This document shows, piece after piece, positions 12,970 through 24,039 of a stretch of 64,000 nucleotides of DNA. A model generated the notes under the pieces. The model saw only the letters and a list, made by a program, of their open reading frames with translations. It did not search any database and was not told the origin of the DNA. Position numbers and translations under genes: made by a program. Origin of the DNA: Hemibagrus wyckioides. Its lineage: Eukaryota > Chordata > Actinopteri > Siluriformes > Bagridae. The stretch's first letter is position 1. Each line of letters opens with the position of its first letter. Location of the stretch: NCBI RefSeq assembly GCF_019097595.1, contig NC_080729.1:2710417-2774416 (forward strand). Direction: 5' to 3'.

Positions 12970-13262
12970 CTTCTTCTTCTTCTGGCTTTTCCTTTCAGGA
13001 GTCTCCACAGCGAATCATCTCCCTCCACCTATCCCTATCTTCTGCATCCTCAACACTTGCACCCACTAGCTTCATATCCACATTTATTACATCCATATAC
13101 CTCCTCTTTGGCCTTCCTCTTTGCCTCCTGCCTGGCAGCTCCATGTCCAACATTCTCCTACCAATATACTCACTCTCCCTCCTCTGAACATGTCCAAACC
13201 ATCTTAATCTGGCCTCCCTAACTTTGTCCCTCAAACGTCCAACATGAGCTGTCCCTCTGATG
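12970..13262 (-). mobile_element. RTE-type LINE fragment: reverse transcriptase C-terminus and 3' tail
   Basis: The minus-strand frame at 12995-13234 reads MRDKVREARLRWFGHVQRRE, then IGRRMLDMELPGRRQRGRPK and MDVINVDMKLVGASVEDAED, and ends with DRDRWREMIR. The pattern LRWFGHV, then GRRQRGRPKRR, then DRDRWR is the hallmark C-terminal region of RTE/BovB-like and related non-LTR reverse transcriptases. About 80 residues survive with a stop soon after, and the rest of the element is missing (5' truncation). Its 3' end reads GATTCGCTGTGGAGACTCC and then GAAGAAG repeats, closely like the tail of the SINE at 39370-39618. A (CTA)n tract lies on either side. Confidence 0.88.
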
Positions 13263-13615
13263 TACTCGTTACTACTACTAATACTACTATAACTGGTAAT
13301 ACTACTATAAAAACTACTAGTAGTATTACTTCTACTACTACTACTATAACCACATCTACTACGACTTTTGCTAATATTACTATAAAAACAACTTCTAGTA
13401 CTACTTCTAAAACCTCTTCTACTAGTACTACTACTGCTAAAGTCCTACTTAAAAGTTACTTAAAAACTATTATTACTACTACTTATACTACTCTAACTGC
13501 TACTACTGCTGCTATCACTACATATACTTCTACTATAACTACCACTACTGCTGCTACTAGGAATACTAACACTAATATTAAACACATACACTATCACTAC
13601 TACTAGTAATTCTAA
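13263..13615. repeat. (CTA)n-type trinucleotide tract, right of an RTE relic
   Basis: About 350 bp of imperfect ctactactact text, with a threonine-rich frame as by-product. It continues the tract at 12775-12969. Confidence 0.9.
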
Positions 13616-14443
13616 TACTACTAGAGGAGTTCTCGACCTGCCTCATTACCCCTCGTTATCAATTCCTCGATCCAAACCTTTTTATTCTGTCATCAAACAG
13701 AACTGAGAAAGTTGTGATTAAATTCAATTCTTCACTTCTTCTGGCTTGTCTGCAGTCACCTGACCCTTGCTAGCATGAGCATGGTTTAAGCTTCATCACG
13801 TTTTTGTCATCTTAGCAAAGTTTCCGACTTTCTGCCCGTCACCCCCGGCATGTGCTCGTCCCCCAAGTTAAAGATAATTGAAAGAGTTTACCGCTGGAAA
13901 AATCCTCGCCGTAGCCGAGCCCGTTTCAGAGAACTCATTCTCTGAGTGGCAATTTACAGCTGATTTGTGGACACAGTAAGCGCAGCGTGGAGTGTGTATC
14001 TCTCCGTACGGCTGGGGACCCTGCAGGCTGTCAGGCCGATTTTGCAGATTGAGACACTGATAACTCGACACGCGTGTGTGATTGCTCGCGCCCGCTCTCG
14101 CACACGCCGCCATCCCCCGGCTCCTTCTCCGCTTGATTGTCTCGAGACCTTGTATTTTTCTTCTTCCTCTCTTCTCCAACACCTTATTTCAATCATAACG
14201 CTTATGACACAAGATGGAGAGGTCAGATGTGTGTGTGTGTGTGGAGGGGGGGGTTGTGCGGGGGGAGTTGCAGCAGGCTAGCAATCGCTTTTTTAATAAG
14301 TGGAAAAATATATGTTCTTTCTCTCCTTGGTGAAAAATTACAGACTGCTATTTCTGAGTCTCAAAGGACTTTTCAGACTTTTCTATTCTGTTGCTGTGAG
14401 ATGTTCAGTATTTCAATGACACGTCTAGGGTCAGATTAGCATC

Positions 14444-14446
<3 letters not shown>

Positions 14447-14487
<41 letters not shown>
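14447..14487. repeat. (GT)n microsatellite
   Basis: An uninterrupted run of about 20 units. Confidence 0.98.
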
Positions 14488-14489
<2 letters not shown>

Positions 14490-15217
14490 ACGATGGAGCC
14501 TTCATCTTCAAAGGACAGCGTAGTTCTTTAAGGTCAGTTCAAAGCCAATAAGAAGCAAACTCAGCGTTATGAAAACCTGAAGTTGACACTCAGGGCTTGC
14601 GTTATTAAACATACATAAGGAAGTGAACACCGGCACCCAGAGCTGCTCCATTTCAGTCAGCTCACTGAGGCTTGTCCTGTTGTGTGCTGATGCTCCTGCA
14701 TAAAAATTTCGATTCCAGAACGGCTGGGTTTAAAGTCCAAAGGGAACAAACCAAAGTGGTTGTTGTGCTAAAAGAGGAATAAAACACTACACGTTTCAGC
14801 ATGTTGTTGTTACTGCAGGCCAAATTACTCAGTTAAAATGTTGTTCAAGGTCATTATTTTAACCCGGTTATGTAGATATGTAATGCCTGAAACCAATCAG
14901 CCAATCAGGATTAGAGCAGCACAAGGCATCAGATCCTGCTGATACAGACCAAGAGCTTAGGTTAAGATCAAACACCAAATTCAGTGATCTCAATAAATTT
15001 CTGCAGCTCTAGACAGAAGTTGTAGACCAAATGCTGCCTATAGGAGGTCAACTCAACAGACAAGAGCATTCTAAAGACAGAATCAATGCGCAGTATTTCA
15101 TAAGAGACTTCTAGAGATTTCTATTCTTTTAGCATATCAAGGGATGTGTGAGTATCTGACTCCTGAAATATGAGTCTTTATGTTTCTGCATATTCTCCAT
15201 CCTGTTTTACAGACATA

Positions 15218-15320
15218 CTGTTGTTGTTGTTCTATCGGTGCTCCCTGTCCAGGGTCGCTACAGTGGATCATCTAGCCTGCATATTTGATTTGGCACAGGT
15301 TTTTTGCTGGATGCCCTTTG
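15218..15320 (-). mobile_element. 3' fragment of a SINE/LINE with the RTE-like tail
   Basis: Minus-strand text runs GGGCATCCAGCAAAAAACCT, GTGCCAAATC, CACTGTAGCGACCCTGGACA, GGGAGCACCGATAGAACAAC, then (AAC)n. It parallels the 3' half of the SINE at 39370-39618 (GCATCCGGTGTAAAACTTGTGCCAA, then CCGCTGTGGCGACCCC, GGGAGCAGCCGAAAC) and is more diverged. No tRNA-like head is seen. Confidence 0.8.
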
Positions 15321-16345
15321 TAAGGATTGGCCAGAAGCAGCAGAAGTGGAATCTATATGCAGACTTAATTCAGAAAGGCAAGCAAACAATTTCAAATAAT
15401 AGGCGAAGGCAAGAGTCGAGAAACAGGCAGAAAATCCAAAACGCTAAAGACAGTCTACATGGCAAACAAAATAAATCACAAATCCAAACACAGTGAAACC
15501 TCAGCATACCAATTTAAATTGTTCTGGAGGTGAAGTCTTAAGGTGAAAATTTGAATTGTGAAACAAGTTTTCCCATAAAGAATAATGGGCATGCAGATAA
15601 TCCGTTCCAGCCTCCCAAAAAATATGACCAATATTCCCAATACGAAGCATATGTAAACTGTACAGCTGCTCACAAAGAACTGACCCGACCCAAGCATTCC
15701 ATGTCAAGGGTCCTTACAAGAAGTCGTGCCACCAAGCTAAGGCTAAAAATAGAACAGACCGCCCACGCCACCGATCTGTCACCAAAAAAACGCCTGAAAA
15801 ATCACCTAGCTTTTGAGCGCATGTCGAGGGCAAAGTTGGTATCGTAGGTTGACTCTTTCCAAACAGCTTTCACTGACTGAAAAAAAATTCCGTAAAATTC
15901 GTAAACTCACTTCACTTGGCTTTCCACTGACGCAAACAAGTTTTGAACGGCTCCCGGACGCACGTGCAACTTAGCCGGCGGTTGGTTCAGTTCAATTCGT
16001 TGTTTGTATGCTGATGAAAATTTCTTGCAAAATGTAAATTCTTCAGGTGGGAGTTCCAGCTTTCAATGTAGGGAAAAACATACAAACATGAAACACAATA
16101 GAAAGATCAATACACAGAAAAAATCAACAATGTTAATGAAAGGCTTGGAACCAGATAGCTACGATACTTTGCACCAACATTTAGCAGGAATGTGGTTAAA
16201 ATGGCCACTAAACCGGAAGTGACTGAATATTCCAGTGAGGGTTCCCTCTGGTGGTCAGGAAGGGAAGTGGAGGTGAAGTTTTGACACCCTTCTAAATGCA
16301 AGCCACTCATTTTATCCAGGTCAGAACCGGCACTGTGGTTAATCC

Positions 16346-16655
16346 ATCCATCCATTTTCTATACCTGCTTTATTCCTAATTAGGGTCACGGGGATCTGCT
16401 GGAGCCTATCCCAGCACACACTGGGTGAAAGGCAGGGGTACACCCTGGACAGGTCGCCAGTCCATGACAGGGTCACACATATAGACAGACATCCACACAC
16501 ACTCACACTCACTCCTATGGGCAATTTAGAATTACCAATCAACCTAATGTACATGTTTTTGGACTGTGGGGGGAAACCGGAGTACCCGGAGTAAACCCAC
16601 ACAGGCACAGGGAGAACATGCAAACTCCACACTGAAAGGCCCCTGTCTGTTCGAA
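16346..16655 (-). mobile_element. 5'-truncated SINE copy of the 11360-11719 family, with target-site duplication
   Basis: Same body and tail as the copy at 11360-11719 but lacking the tRNA-like head: the minus-strand 5' end starts at GAACAGACAGGGGCC. It is flanked by tgtggttaatcc at both 16334-16345 and 16656-16667, a perfect 12-bp direct repeat. Loss of the Pol III promoter together with a target-site duplication fits 5' truncation during target-primed reverse transcription. Confidence 0.9.
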
Positions 16656-16669
16656 TGTGGTTAATCCTT

Positions 16670-16765
16670 CAATGGATATGTTGGTTCCCTGCCCCGGGAA
16701 TCGAACCTGGACCACAAAAATGACAACACTGGATCCTGCCACTGGACCTCCAGGGGATTTTACAG
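16670..16765 (-). mobile_element. Head fragment of a tRNA-derived SINE
   Basis: The minus strand reads GGTCCAGTGGCAGGATCCAG, then GGTTCGATTCCCGGGGCA. The first part matches the head of the SINE at 39370-39618 (GGTCCAGTGGCAGGATCC), and GGTTCGATTCC is a perfect Pol III box B. Only the tRNA-related part is recognisable. It abuts the SINE at 16346-16655. Confidence 0.7.
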
Positions 16766-17965
16766 ACATAATGTACATTCCTATAAATAATTCAATTATA
16801 CATTTCAGTGGCCTGTACAAGCACAAAAACTTGAGCACACTCAAAGTGTGTGTCACACAGGCTGGTTTGAGTCTCTAGAGCTCACATCTACAACATATAG
16901 CAGATGTCCTTCTCCAGAGCTACTTACATCTAGCTTAATTTGTTAATGCAACTTTATGGGTTAAGGGCCAGCATTGGTAAGATTTAGAGGAATAAAAACA
17001 TCTGGTAAAATGAGGGTGGAACTGTCTTCTGGATGAGAAAGGACAGACGAGGAAGAAAAAAAGAACACAAACAGGACAAAATAAAAAGATCAGCCATTTT
17101 TCTCCGGACTCTTCAGAATTCTGATGTTTAACTCAATCCAAAAGGAATTCGGACATATGCAGGTGTTCCTAATAAAGTGACCATCTTCAAAAAATATTTC
17201 TCCTGTTCAGATTTACACCAGTTTATTTGTCTCATCAAGAAAAAAAAAACAGACTCCTGACTTCCCTCTAGGTTAAAACAGGTTTTATTAACTCTTTTTA
17301 ATGAACTCCACGGCCGCTTTATTAACTCCAGATGACATCTTGCACACTTCTACAGTTAATAGTCGTGAATTAAACAACTTTTTTTTTTGTTCTCCGTTTC
17401 ATTACCCGCCTCCAGCTAGAGGAAAATAGAGTCTTATTGCGCAAATTTAAATTTGCATAGCTCTGGAGACTTAATGGTGATCCTCGCTCATGTTTCATTT
17501 AGGTATCATTTGTCACAGAAGCATAATCGGAGAAACCAGAAAAAAAAGAAACAGGGAAGAGACGGAAGATCCGGGAATTACAGAGCTTCAAAAAAACTGT
17601 AAGTAATAATTCTCATGTTAATTCACAGCATTCTAAAAATAAAAAAAGGTGAAAGACTGCTAACCTTTACGCGCGTGTCGGGAAGAGACGATGACGAGCG
17701 CAGAGCAATTAAGATTAAATTGCCTCCGTTTTATGTAAATGAGTTTTGATGCACCGAAACAAAACATCACAATGACGAGCGAGTCTCAAAACTCTGATCC
17801 GTGTTTGATTTAATAGCAGGAGGATCTGCATCCAGTTCAGCCGGTGATGATAAACAGACGGATGGACAGATAGACCAACGGCGGCGCTCCTCCCTGAGCA
17901 GCTTTACACTTTAGCTTTCAGGTTATTTGTGTGTTTTTAGCCTGCTTTATAGCTCAGAGGTCAAC

Positions 17966-18067
17966 TTTAGTGTGAATGTTAGCTCAGGGGCTGGTCTACA
18001 GATCAGAGGGTTTTGAGTTTGAATCCCAGGACCACCAAGCTACCACTGTTGGGCCCCTGAGCAAGGC
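17966..18067 (+). mobile_element. tRNA-like SINE head followed by TTCC/ATCC repeats
   Basis: Box A-like TAGCTCAGGGGCTGG and box B-like GAGTTTGAATCCC lie 30-40 bp apart, followed by ACCACCAAGCTACCACTGTT and GGGCCCCTGAGCAAGGCC, text I recall from widespread fish SINEs. (TTCC)n and (ATCC)n follow to about 18110. Too diverged to be a functional tRNA. Confidence 0.65.
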
Positions 18068-18355
18068 CTTTCCTTCCTTCCTTCCTTCCTTCCATCCATC
18101 CATCCATCCATATGAATGTGGTAGCTTAGAGATCTTTTTATCTTTTTTCTCTCCAGCTTTTAGCTTAACAAAGATCTGATCTGAAATCTGCTCCATGTAT
18201 TAACTGCATTTTGTGTTTTGTGATTTAAATGGACCGAGTGCTCACCTGTTACACTCCAGTCTGGAAAAAAAACAAACAAACAAAAAAACCTCTCTTAAAA
18301 CCCTAAATAAACTGGTGAATAGATCTTGTCACTGCTGAAAACACGAGAGAGAGTT

Positions 18356-18387
18356 TGTGTGTGTGTGTGTGTGCGCGTGTGTGTGTT
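18356..18387. repeat. (GT)n microsatellite with a GCGC interruption
   Basis: GT run broken once by gcgcgt. Confidence 0.95.
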
Positions 18388-18603
18388 GGGTCGGACTCAT
18401 TCACCACCTTCTCATTTGCTTCAAAAAGCGACTCGGCTGCCGTAATTATCCCGTCCTGCTTTAATGAGTTTTCCACCGCCTCTCGGTGCAGTAATTGGGT
18501 TTTTTTTCCTCGATGCAATCTTATTAAATGTGTGAAATCGTATATTTAATTTCGAAAGGAGATCGATGGCTGTGTGAATACTGTGGGCTGTTTTAAGACC
18601 CCG

Positions 18604-18631
18604 GTGTGTGTGTGTGTGTGTGTGTGTGTGT
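18604..18631. repeat. (GT)n microsatellite
   Basis: An uninterrupted run of about 14 units. Confidence 0.98.
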
Positions 18632-19124
18632 CGTATATTCACACCCTGAGCAGTATCTCGTTAGTCTAATGAAACCTGTAAATCCAACCTGGAGGCTTTA
18701 TATGGATTTCATAGGAAGCGGATAACAGCCCGGGATCTGACTTTATCAGCGCTGTTCATTTTCTAAATGGACGTCCGTTTCTCGCAGAATGCATCGTCGT
18801 CATATTTTTGTCGACTCGACTACAAACCGTTTGATGCTTTCATCATTTTTTTTCCAGCCTTTGATGTTTGTGTCAGCGGAAATGAATTAAACGTTAAACC
18901 CGTAGAGGGAGCCGTAAAGCTCGGGACGTTTAGCGGCAAATTTCGAACGATAAATACGCCACACCGAGGCGTCTTAAAACGACTTAATCGACTCGGAAAT
19001 ACCGATGATGGTTCTGAGGAAGCAGATGAGAAGGAGAGGATGTGTCAATAAAGCTGGTTTAGCTGCTGAGGTTAGATCTTAAGACGTAGATTGAAAACAT
19101 TTTAGTATGCACACTGTATTTACT

Positions 19125-20100
19125 AGGGATGCCACAATACTCAATATAATATTGAACCGTTCAGTACGACCTCCACGGTTCAATACGCGTATGTGAAACG
19201 CGGTTTTTCGTTTTTTCCATAAAATAATAATAACCATGCGTTTTATTACTCTCTGCACCGCCTGTTTGTGTTTGCCATGTCTCTGTGCTGAGACAGACAC
19301 GCCTCCCCGCGAGTAAATATCCAATCAGTGAGCGCTAAAGTTAGGGGCGGTAACCATGCTTGCGATTCTGGTGTCAGATTTCACTCTAACCCTGGAGAGC
19401 GGTGAAGTGAGACAAATATGAGGAAGCAGCTCCGTCTCTCAGATCTGTGGTGTGGGAACATCTCGGATTTGTTGTGGACTATGATGCCGATGAAACAAAA
19501 ATGCTAAACAAAAAAAATGACTGTGTTTAAGCACTGTTACACACGAGTTACTGACATGGAAATACTTCCAACATGACCACACATCTGCAGCTCCATCACC
19601 CAGAGATATCACTGTGTGGAAGCAGGAAGGCAGAGCAGGTAACACAGGAACCCAAAAAACAACAGTCCCTAGCAGATTCCTTCCAGCATTCATACACATC
19701 TGGTTCAGAGAGACACAAAAAATAATTATAATATAATAATTGGTAAAGATTTGCAGCCATTTTCTGCGATATGGGCTTTCGGCAACTAAAAGTGCTCGAA
19801 CCGCGTTACACACCACCGACACGGCCTTTTTCCCCGATCTCTACAAAAAAACGCTCAAAAAAATCTAAAACCAATTGGCTAAAGCGCAAAGCCTTGCTCT
19901 AATAACAGATAGTTGGACCTCCGGGGCAACAGAGAGTTATCTCACCCTTACTGTTCATTACAGAGCGGATTGGGAAAAAAGAGCGCAACTAAAACCAGTT
20001 TTTTTCTTCTTAACATACTTACTGTTCCTGTCACCTAAGCAAAGAATAATGGAAAAAAAACTTTAATTTGCCAAGCCATCCGAACCGAACCGAACTTTTA
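19125..20100 (+). mobile_element. hAT-superfamily transposon relic with BED zinc finger and transposase fragments
   Basis: Read in broken plus-strand frames. From about 19430 the text gives VVWEHLGFVVDYDADETK, like the start of a BED finger (VW.HF). Near 19555, in another frame, it gives NTSNMTTHLQLHHPE, the second half of the finger, then a linker ending QQSLADSFQ. From 19875 the frame MAKAQSLALITDSWTSGATE, then SYLTLTVHY, matches the hAT core TDxWTS...YLT.T.H, which includes the first catalytic Asp. Left-end text tagggatgccacaatactc and right-end text gccatccgaaccgaaccgaa resemble degenerate hAT termini. Frameshifts, stops and the missing catalytic C-terminus show it is dead. The exact family is not determined. 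Confidence 0.8.
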
Positions 20101-20777
20101 TTTTTTTTATTTTGTCCTAGTCACGTTATCGTTGTAAGCAGATCCTCTGTCCTGTCACACAGACACACAACAACAAACAACAACCGAAAATAAATCTTCA
20201 CCTCATAAAACCTGGGGCATTAATGGCCGTGCTAATGAGGGCTAACGAGCCCCAGGGGACGGTGATTAGTGAGGCACGAGGATTGACGGGATTGGGTCAT
20301 GTGATGTGCTGGGGCTGATGGGTAATGTAGTTCTGCAGTGTTCAGCACTAAGGTGAAGTCATGACACATATAGTGTATCGCCATGACGACTGACGTGATC
20401 GTTTGGAACATTATTTTCTTTTCATTTATGTCTACTACGCAATTCTGACGTATTTTATTCCTAATTATCTGCCAATGTCCATCAGCTTTTAATTAGCCCT
20501 GAATATGGATATCCGCGGTTGCCATGGGAACGGCCCGATTCTTTGGGTTTTCAATAACAATTGCTCGGAGCACCTGGTAGAAACCTGAACCCGTGCACCA
20601 TATTATCATATGCATGGGCTTCATTCATCACGGCTGGACTCGGACACGCTCCGATGCGTCTAATATCTGGTGAAAACCACCTGCTGGATCCCTGCCTTCA
20701 TTACAGAAACACCTCATTATCATAAACCTGCTGATTTTATCCCAGATTCCAGAACAATCCAGGGCACTAGCAGCACT

Positions 20778-20808
20778 CTTCTTCTTCTTCTTCTTCTTCT
20801 TCTTCTTC
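20778..20808. repeat. (CTT)n microsatellite
   Basis: About ten CTT units. Confidence 0.97.
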
Positions 20809-20889
20809 ACAGTGTCACCTGCTCACTACTTGCTACGAAAAAAACAGACTTTTGGCATCACGATTGGTAAACAAACTAAAAAATGTTAC

Positions 20890-20973
<84 letters not shown>

Positions 20974-20975
20974 TC
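20890..20975. repeat. (CTTT)n microsatellite
   Basis: About 21 uninterrupted tetranucleotide units, a long pure polypyrimidine tract. The open frames on both strands here are artefacts of it. Confidence 0.99.
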
Positions 20976-22919
20976 ACAACAACTGAAAATAAAAAAATCT
21001 TCACTCCATAAAATCTGGGACAATTTATAGCCATGTTAACGAAAACTTCTAGCCTTTCTAACAAACACAACTCATCACTTTACTGAAAACATGCAAGATG
21101 TTTTCAACCCGTCTGTGTAACCGTCTCCAAATATCTGAGATCCACTCGTTCTCCTGGTTCTCCATGTTCTCTGCTCAGCACCAGAGATCCTCCTCAGCAA
21201 ACTTTAACCTCACGGTTTGTGAGAAAATCGTAATTAAGTTCTGGAAACGCAAAGCAGCAGCAGCAGCAGTGAATGAATAGGAAAGCGAAGAGCAAACTAA
21301 TCAGAGCTTCTCCTGGCGCTTGGGTTTGTGTTTATAATCCCGCCGTGGTGCTTGTAGTAGTTAATATGTGCTTTTAGTTTCACACGCGTGGGGCTCTTTT
21401 TAGTGTAAAGCCCTTTATCAGGGTAAAACAGCTCCTCGGTGTGTGTGTGGGGTGTGTGTATGTGTGTGTATTTATATCCACATATATTTCAAGAAAACTT
21501 CCTTTAATTCACGACAATTCAATAACAGGAAGATGTTTATTCCTCCGAGATGCAGAATTAAGCCGCACTATTTACGCCATGTCTTTTGTCGTTAGCGATT
21601 GCAGAACATTTATGAGGTTTGTAGGGCAGTTAACGAATCCGATAAACGGGCGCAGAAGCAGACCTAAAAATATGATTAGACCCGAATGTAAAGCTGTATT
21701 GATCATCAGTCAGCGTGATTTATGGATGTAGACTTAGATCTGTTGTGATAGTCATCAGTGTCCCTCTCTCTCTCTCTCTCCTTCTCTCTCTCCATCAGCG
21801 TTATCTGCTTACTCTAGCTACTCCTCGCTTATTTGCTTAATTAAAACGCTACTTATTATTACTTGGTGCTAAGTCAAACGACATTTCGATTGCCCTTTTA
21901 GTTTTCATTTAGTGAGCCAGTTAACAAATAATTACATTTGCTTTCAAGAGAACGGCCTCTCTCTAACGATCAGAGTTCTCAATCTTCATTACTTTTTGTT
22001 TTTCGGGAACCCAAATGACTAAATTAGCATCGGGTTCATGCAAACAAAAGAAAAGAGAGAGAGAGAGAGAGAGAAATCCATTAGCTGGAATGGTTTGCTT
22101 ACAAAAGAAAAGCAAACGTAATAACAGGATGGAAATGCGCTCGTAAATCATACAGCGCTCCGGCTTTCCGCCGTCAGATTATTTACGGATTTCTGGATTG
22201 TTTCGGAGCGCTAGTGTGAACGGATCGGAACAGAAGCATTTCACACTCGAATGAAGCTTGTTTGGAAGATTTATGTCTAAAGGCTAAAGGCTGCTTATTA
22301 AAAATCGGCGTCGGTTAAAAATAAAAAAGTGATGGAAGTTAACACTAAACAGCTCTTCCAGCTGCTGCTGATTAAGCTGCTAATTAACACGCCATGGACA
22401 GAAAAATTAAAACAAGATGAAAATAAAGACCAAAAGATATTTCACTCACTGACAGCTTCCTGCAAAAATACCTCAATTTGAAGAAGTTTAAAACTTCTTC
22501 AGATCGCTAATATAAACGGAATAAAAATGAATAAAAAATGGCTGTGCTTATTAATTAGGCGGGGCATGTGCTCTCTCTCCCCTGTCAGTCACAGCGACAC
22601 TAGCCAATCATAGTCATCCGTGAGCTCGCGTATGTGGAAGAGGGCAGACAGCTTGCTGTTTTAAAAATAGACTTAAAATTTTAATTAAAAATGAAAAAAT
22701 TTCTTGCTTTTCTAAAAAAAAAAGTTCCTGATTAAGCATTTAAAAAAATATGGATATTTTGGATAAATATAAACATGCTTTAGTTTTCTTGAAAAAATCA
22801 CTGTGGTGTTTTTTTTTTGTTTTATAGCAAAAGTCTAGGATAATTTTCTTAAAACAAGGAAATTAAAATGAGAAAATTTAAGAAAAAAAAATTCATTTTT
22901 TTGTCTTTTTTTATATATG

Positions 22920-23300
22920 GGATAAAGAAATGTGTAAAAAATAAAAAATAAAATATGAAACGATAAATGTTGAAGATAAACATTTTCTTTCCTTTTTCAA
23001 TATAGAAATCTAAATATATGGGTAATATTTAACCAAACACCAAACTGAGAGAAAAAAGGTGGGAAAATTCCAAAAATTAAAATTAAAATATGAAAAATTT
23101 GAACTTAAATCCGCAAATAAACATTTTCAAAAATTTAAATGAAAATGTAAAGATAAACACTTTCTTTTTTTAAACAGAAATCTCAATATATAGGCTATAT
23201 ATTGAGCCAAAAAACTATTAATTAAAATATAAAAATTAACAAAAAATTAACAAAACTGACAGAAAATAGGTGGGGAAAAATACAAAAATGAATGCTAATT
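22920..23300. repeat. AT-rich tandem duplication, period about 175 bp
   Basis: The block gataaacattttctttccttt, then agaaatctaaatatatgggt, then aactgagagaaaaaaggtgg at 22975-23065 recurs with changes at 23151-23275. The surroundings (22660-23390) are strongly AT-rich. Confidence 0.7.
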
Positions 23301-24039
23301 TTTTTTTAAATCTAAAAATGTTTACTGTTCATTTATTTAATAAACAAATAAACATAACATTTTAAAATATATATATATAGAGAGAGAGAGGGAATTTTTC
23401 TCTCAGTAAATTGCTCAGCTTTTAATAGTTTATGGGCTTTTGTTTGTGTTTCATGAATGAAAATATTCCATTTTAATATTCGCTCATCCAGGATCAGTGT
23501 TCATCTCAAACCCCAGTCAGAATCAGATCCTAGATCAGACCTGCGTCTCTGAGCTGATCTGAGTTTGGTACAGTGATAGTGGGGTCATTCGGGGTTAACT
23601 CGCTCCACAAGCAGCTGCATCATTCATCCACGAGGAAGAGCAGAGTTCCGCTCTCAGAGATTTACAGGCTGAGTTTTCCGTTCTGGCCCCTGAGGGACGT
23701 GACGTCGTATTTCTGTACATATGTTTATTCTTTCTCATGCTGCAGAATCATCTGTCACGTCTCTCTCAGATAATTTAGCTGAGGCTTTTAAACACTGCGA
23801 CGTGGTTCGTTCCGTTCAGCAGACTCGGAAGGAGGAAACATTTTAGTGACTCAGTAACTGTGCAGCCGAATAATCTGATAATAATCAGACTGAGAGCCGA
23901 GTCGGATTATAGACATGTCCGTATGCACACCTTAGGAAAGACTCTATAGTGTGTGTAGGTTAAGGCTTGGGATTATGTAAATACAATAAAATATGAGGGT
24001 TTTAATAAAATCTAACAAAATCAGCTCATTGAGAGTTGG

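Noticed and set aside
17966..18067. A functional tRNA gene
   Set aside because: Box A- and B-like text is present, but the cloverleaf cannot be completed and the downstream text is SINE body followed by TTCC repeats.
19439..19822. 127-codon minus-strand frame with hydrophobic and cysteine-rich stretches
   Set aside because: Antisense of the hAT relic, whose plus strand carries the BED and TDxWTS motifs.
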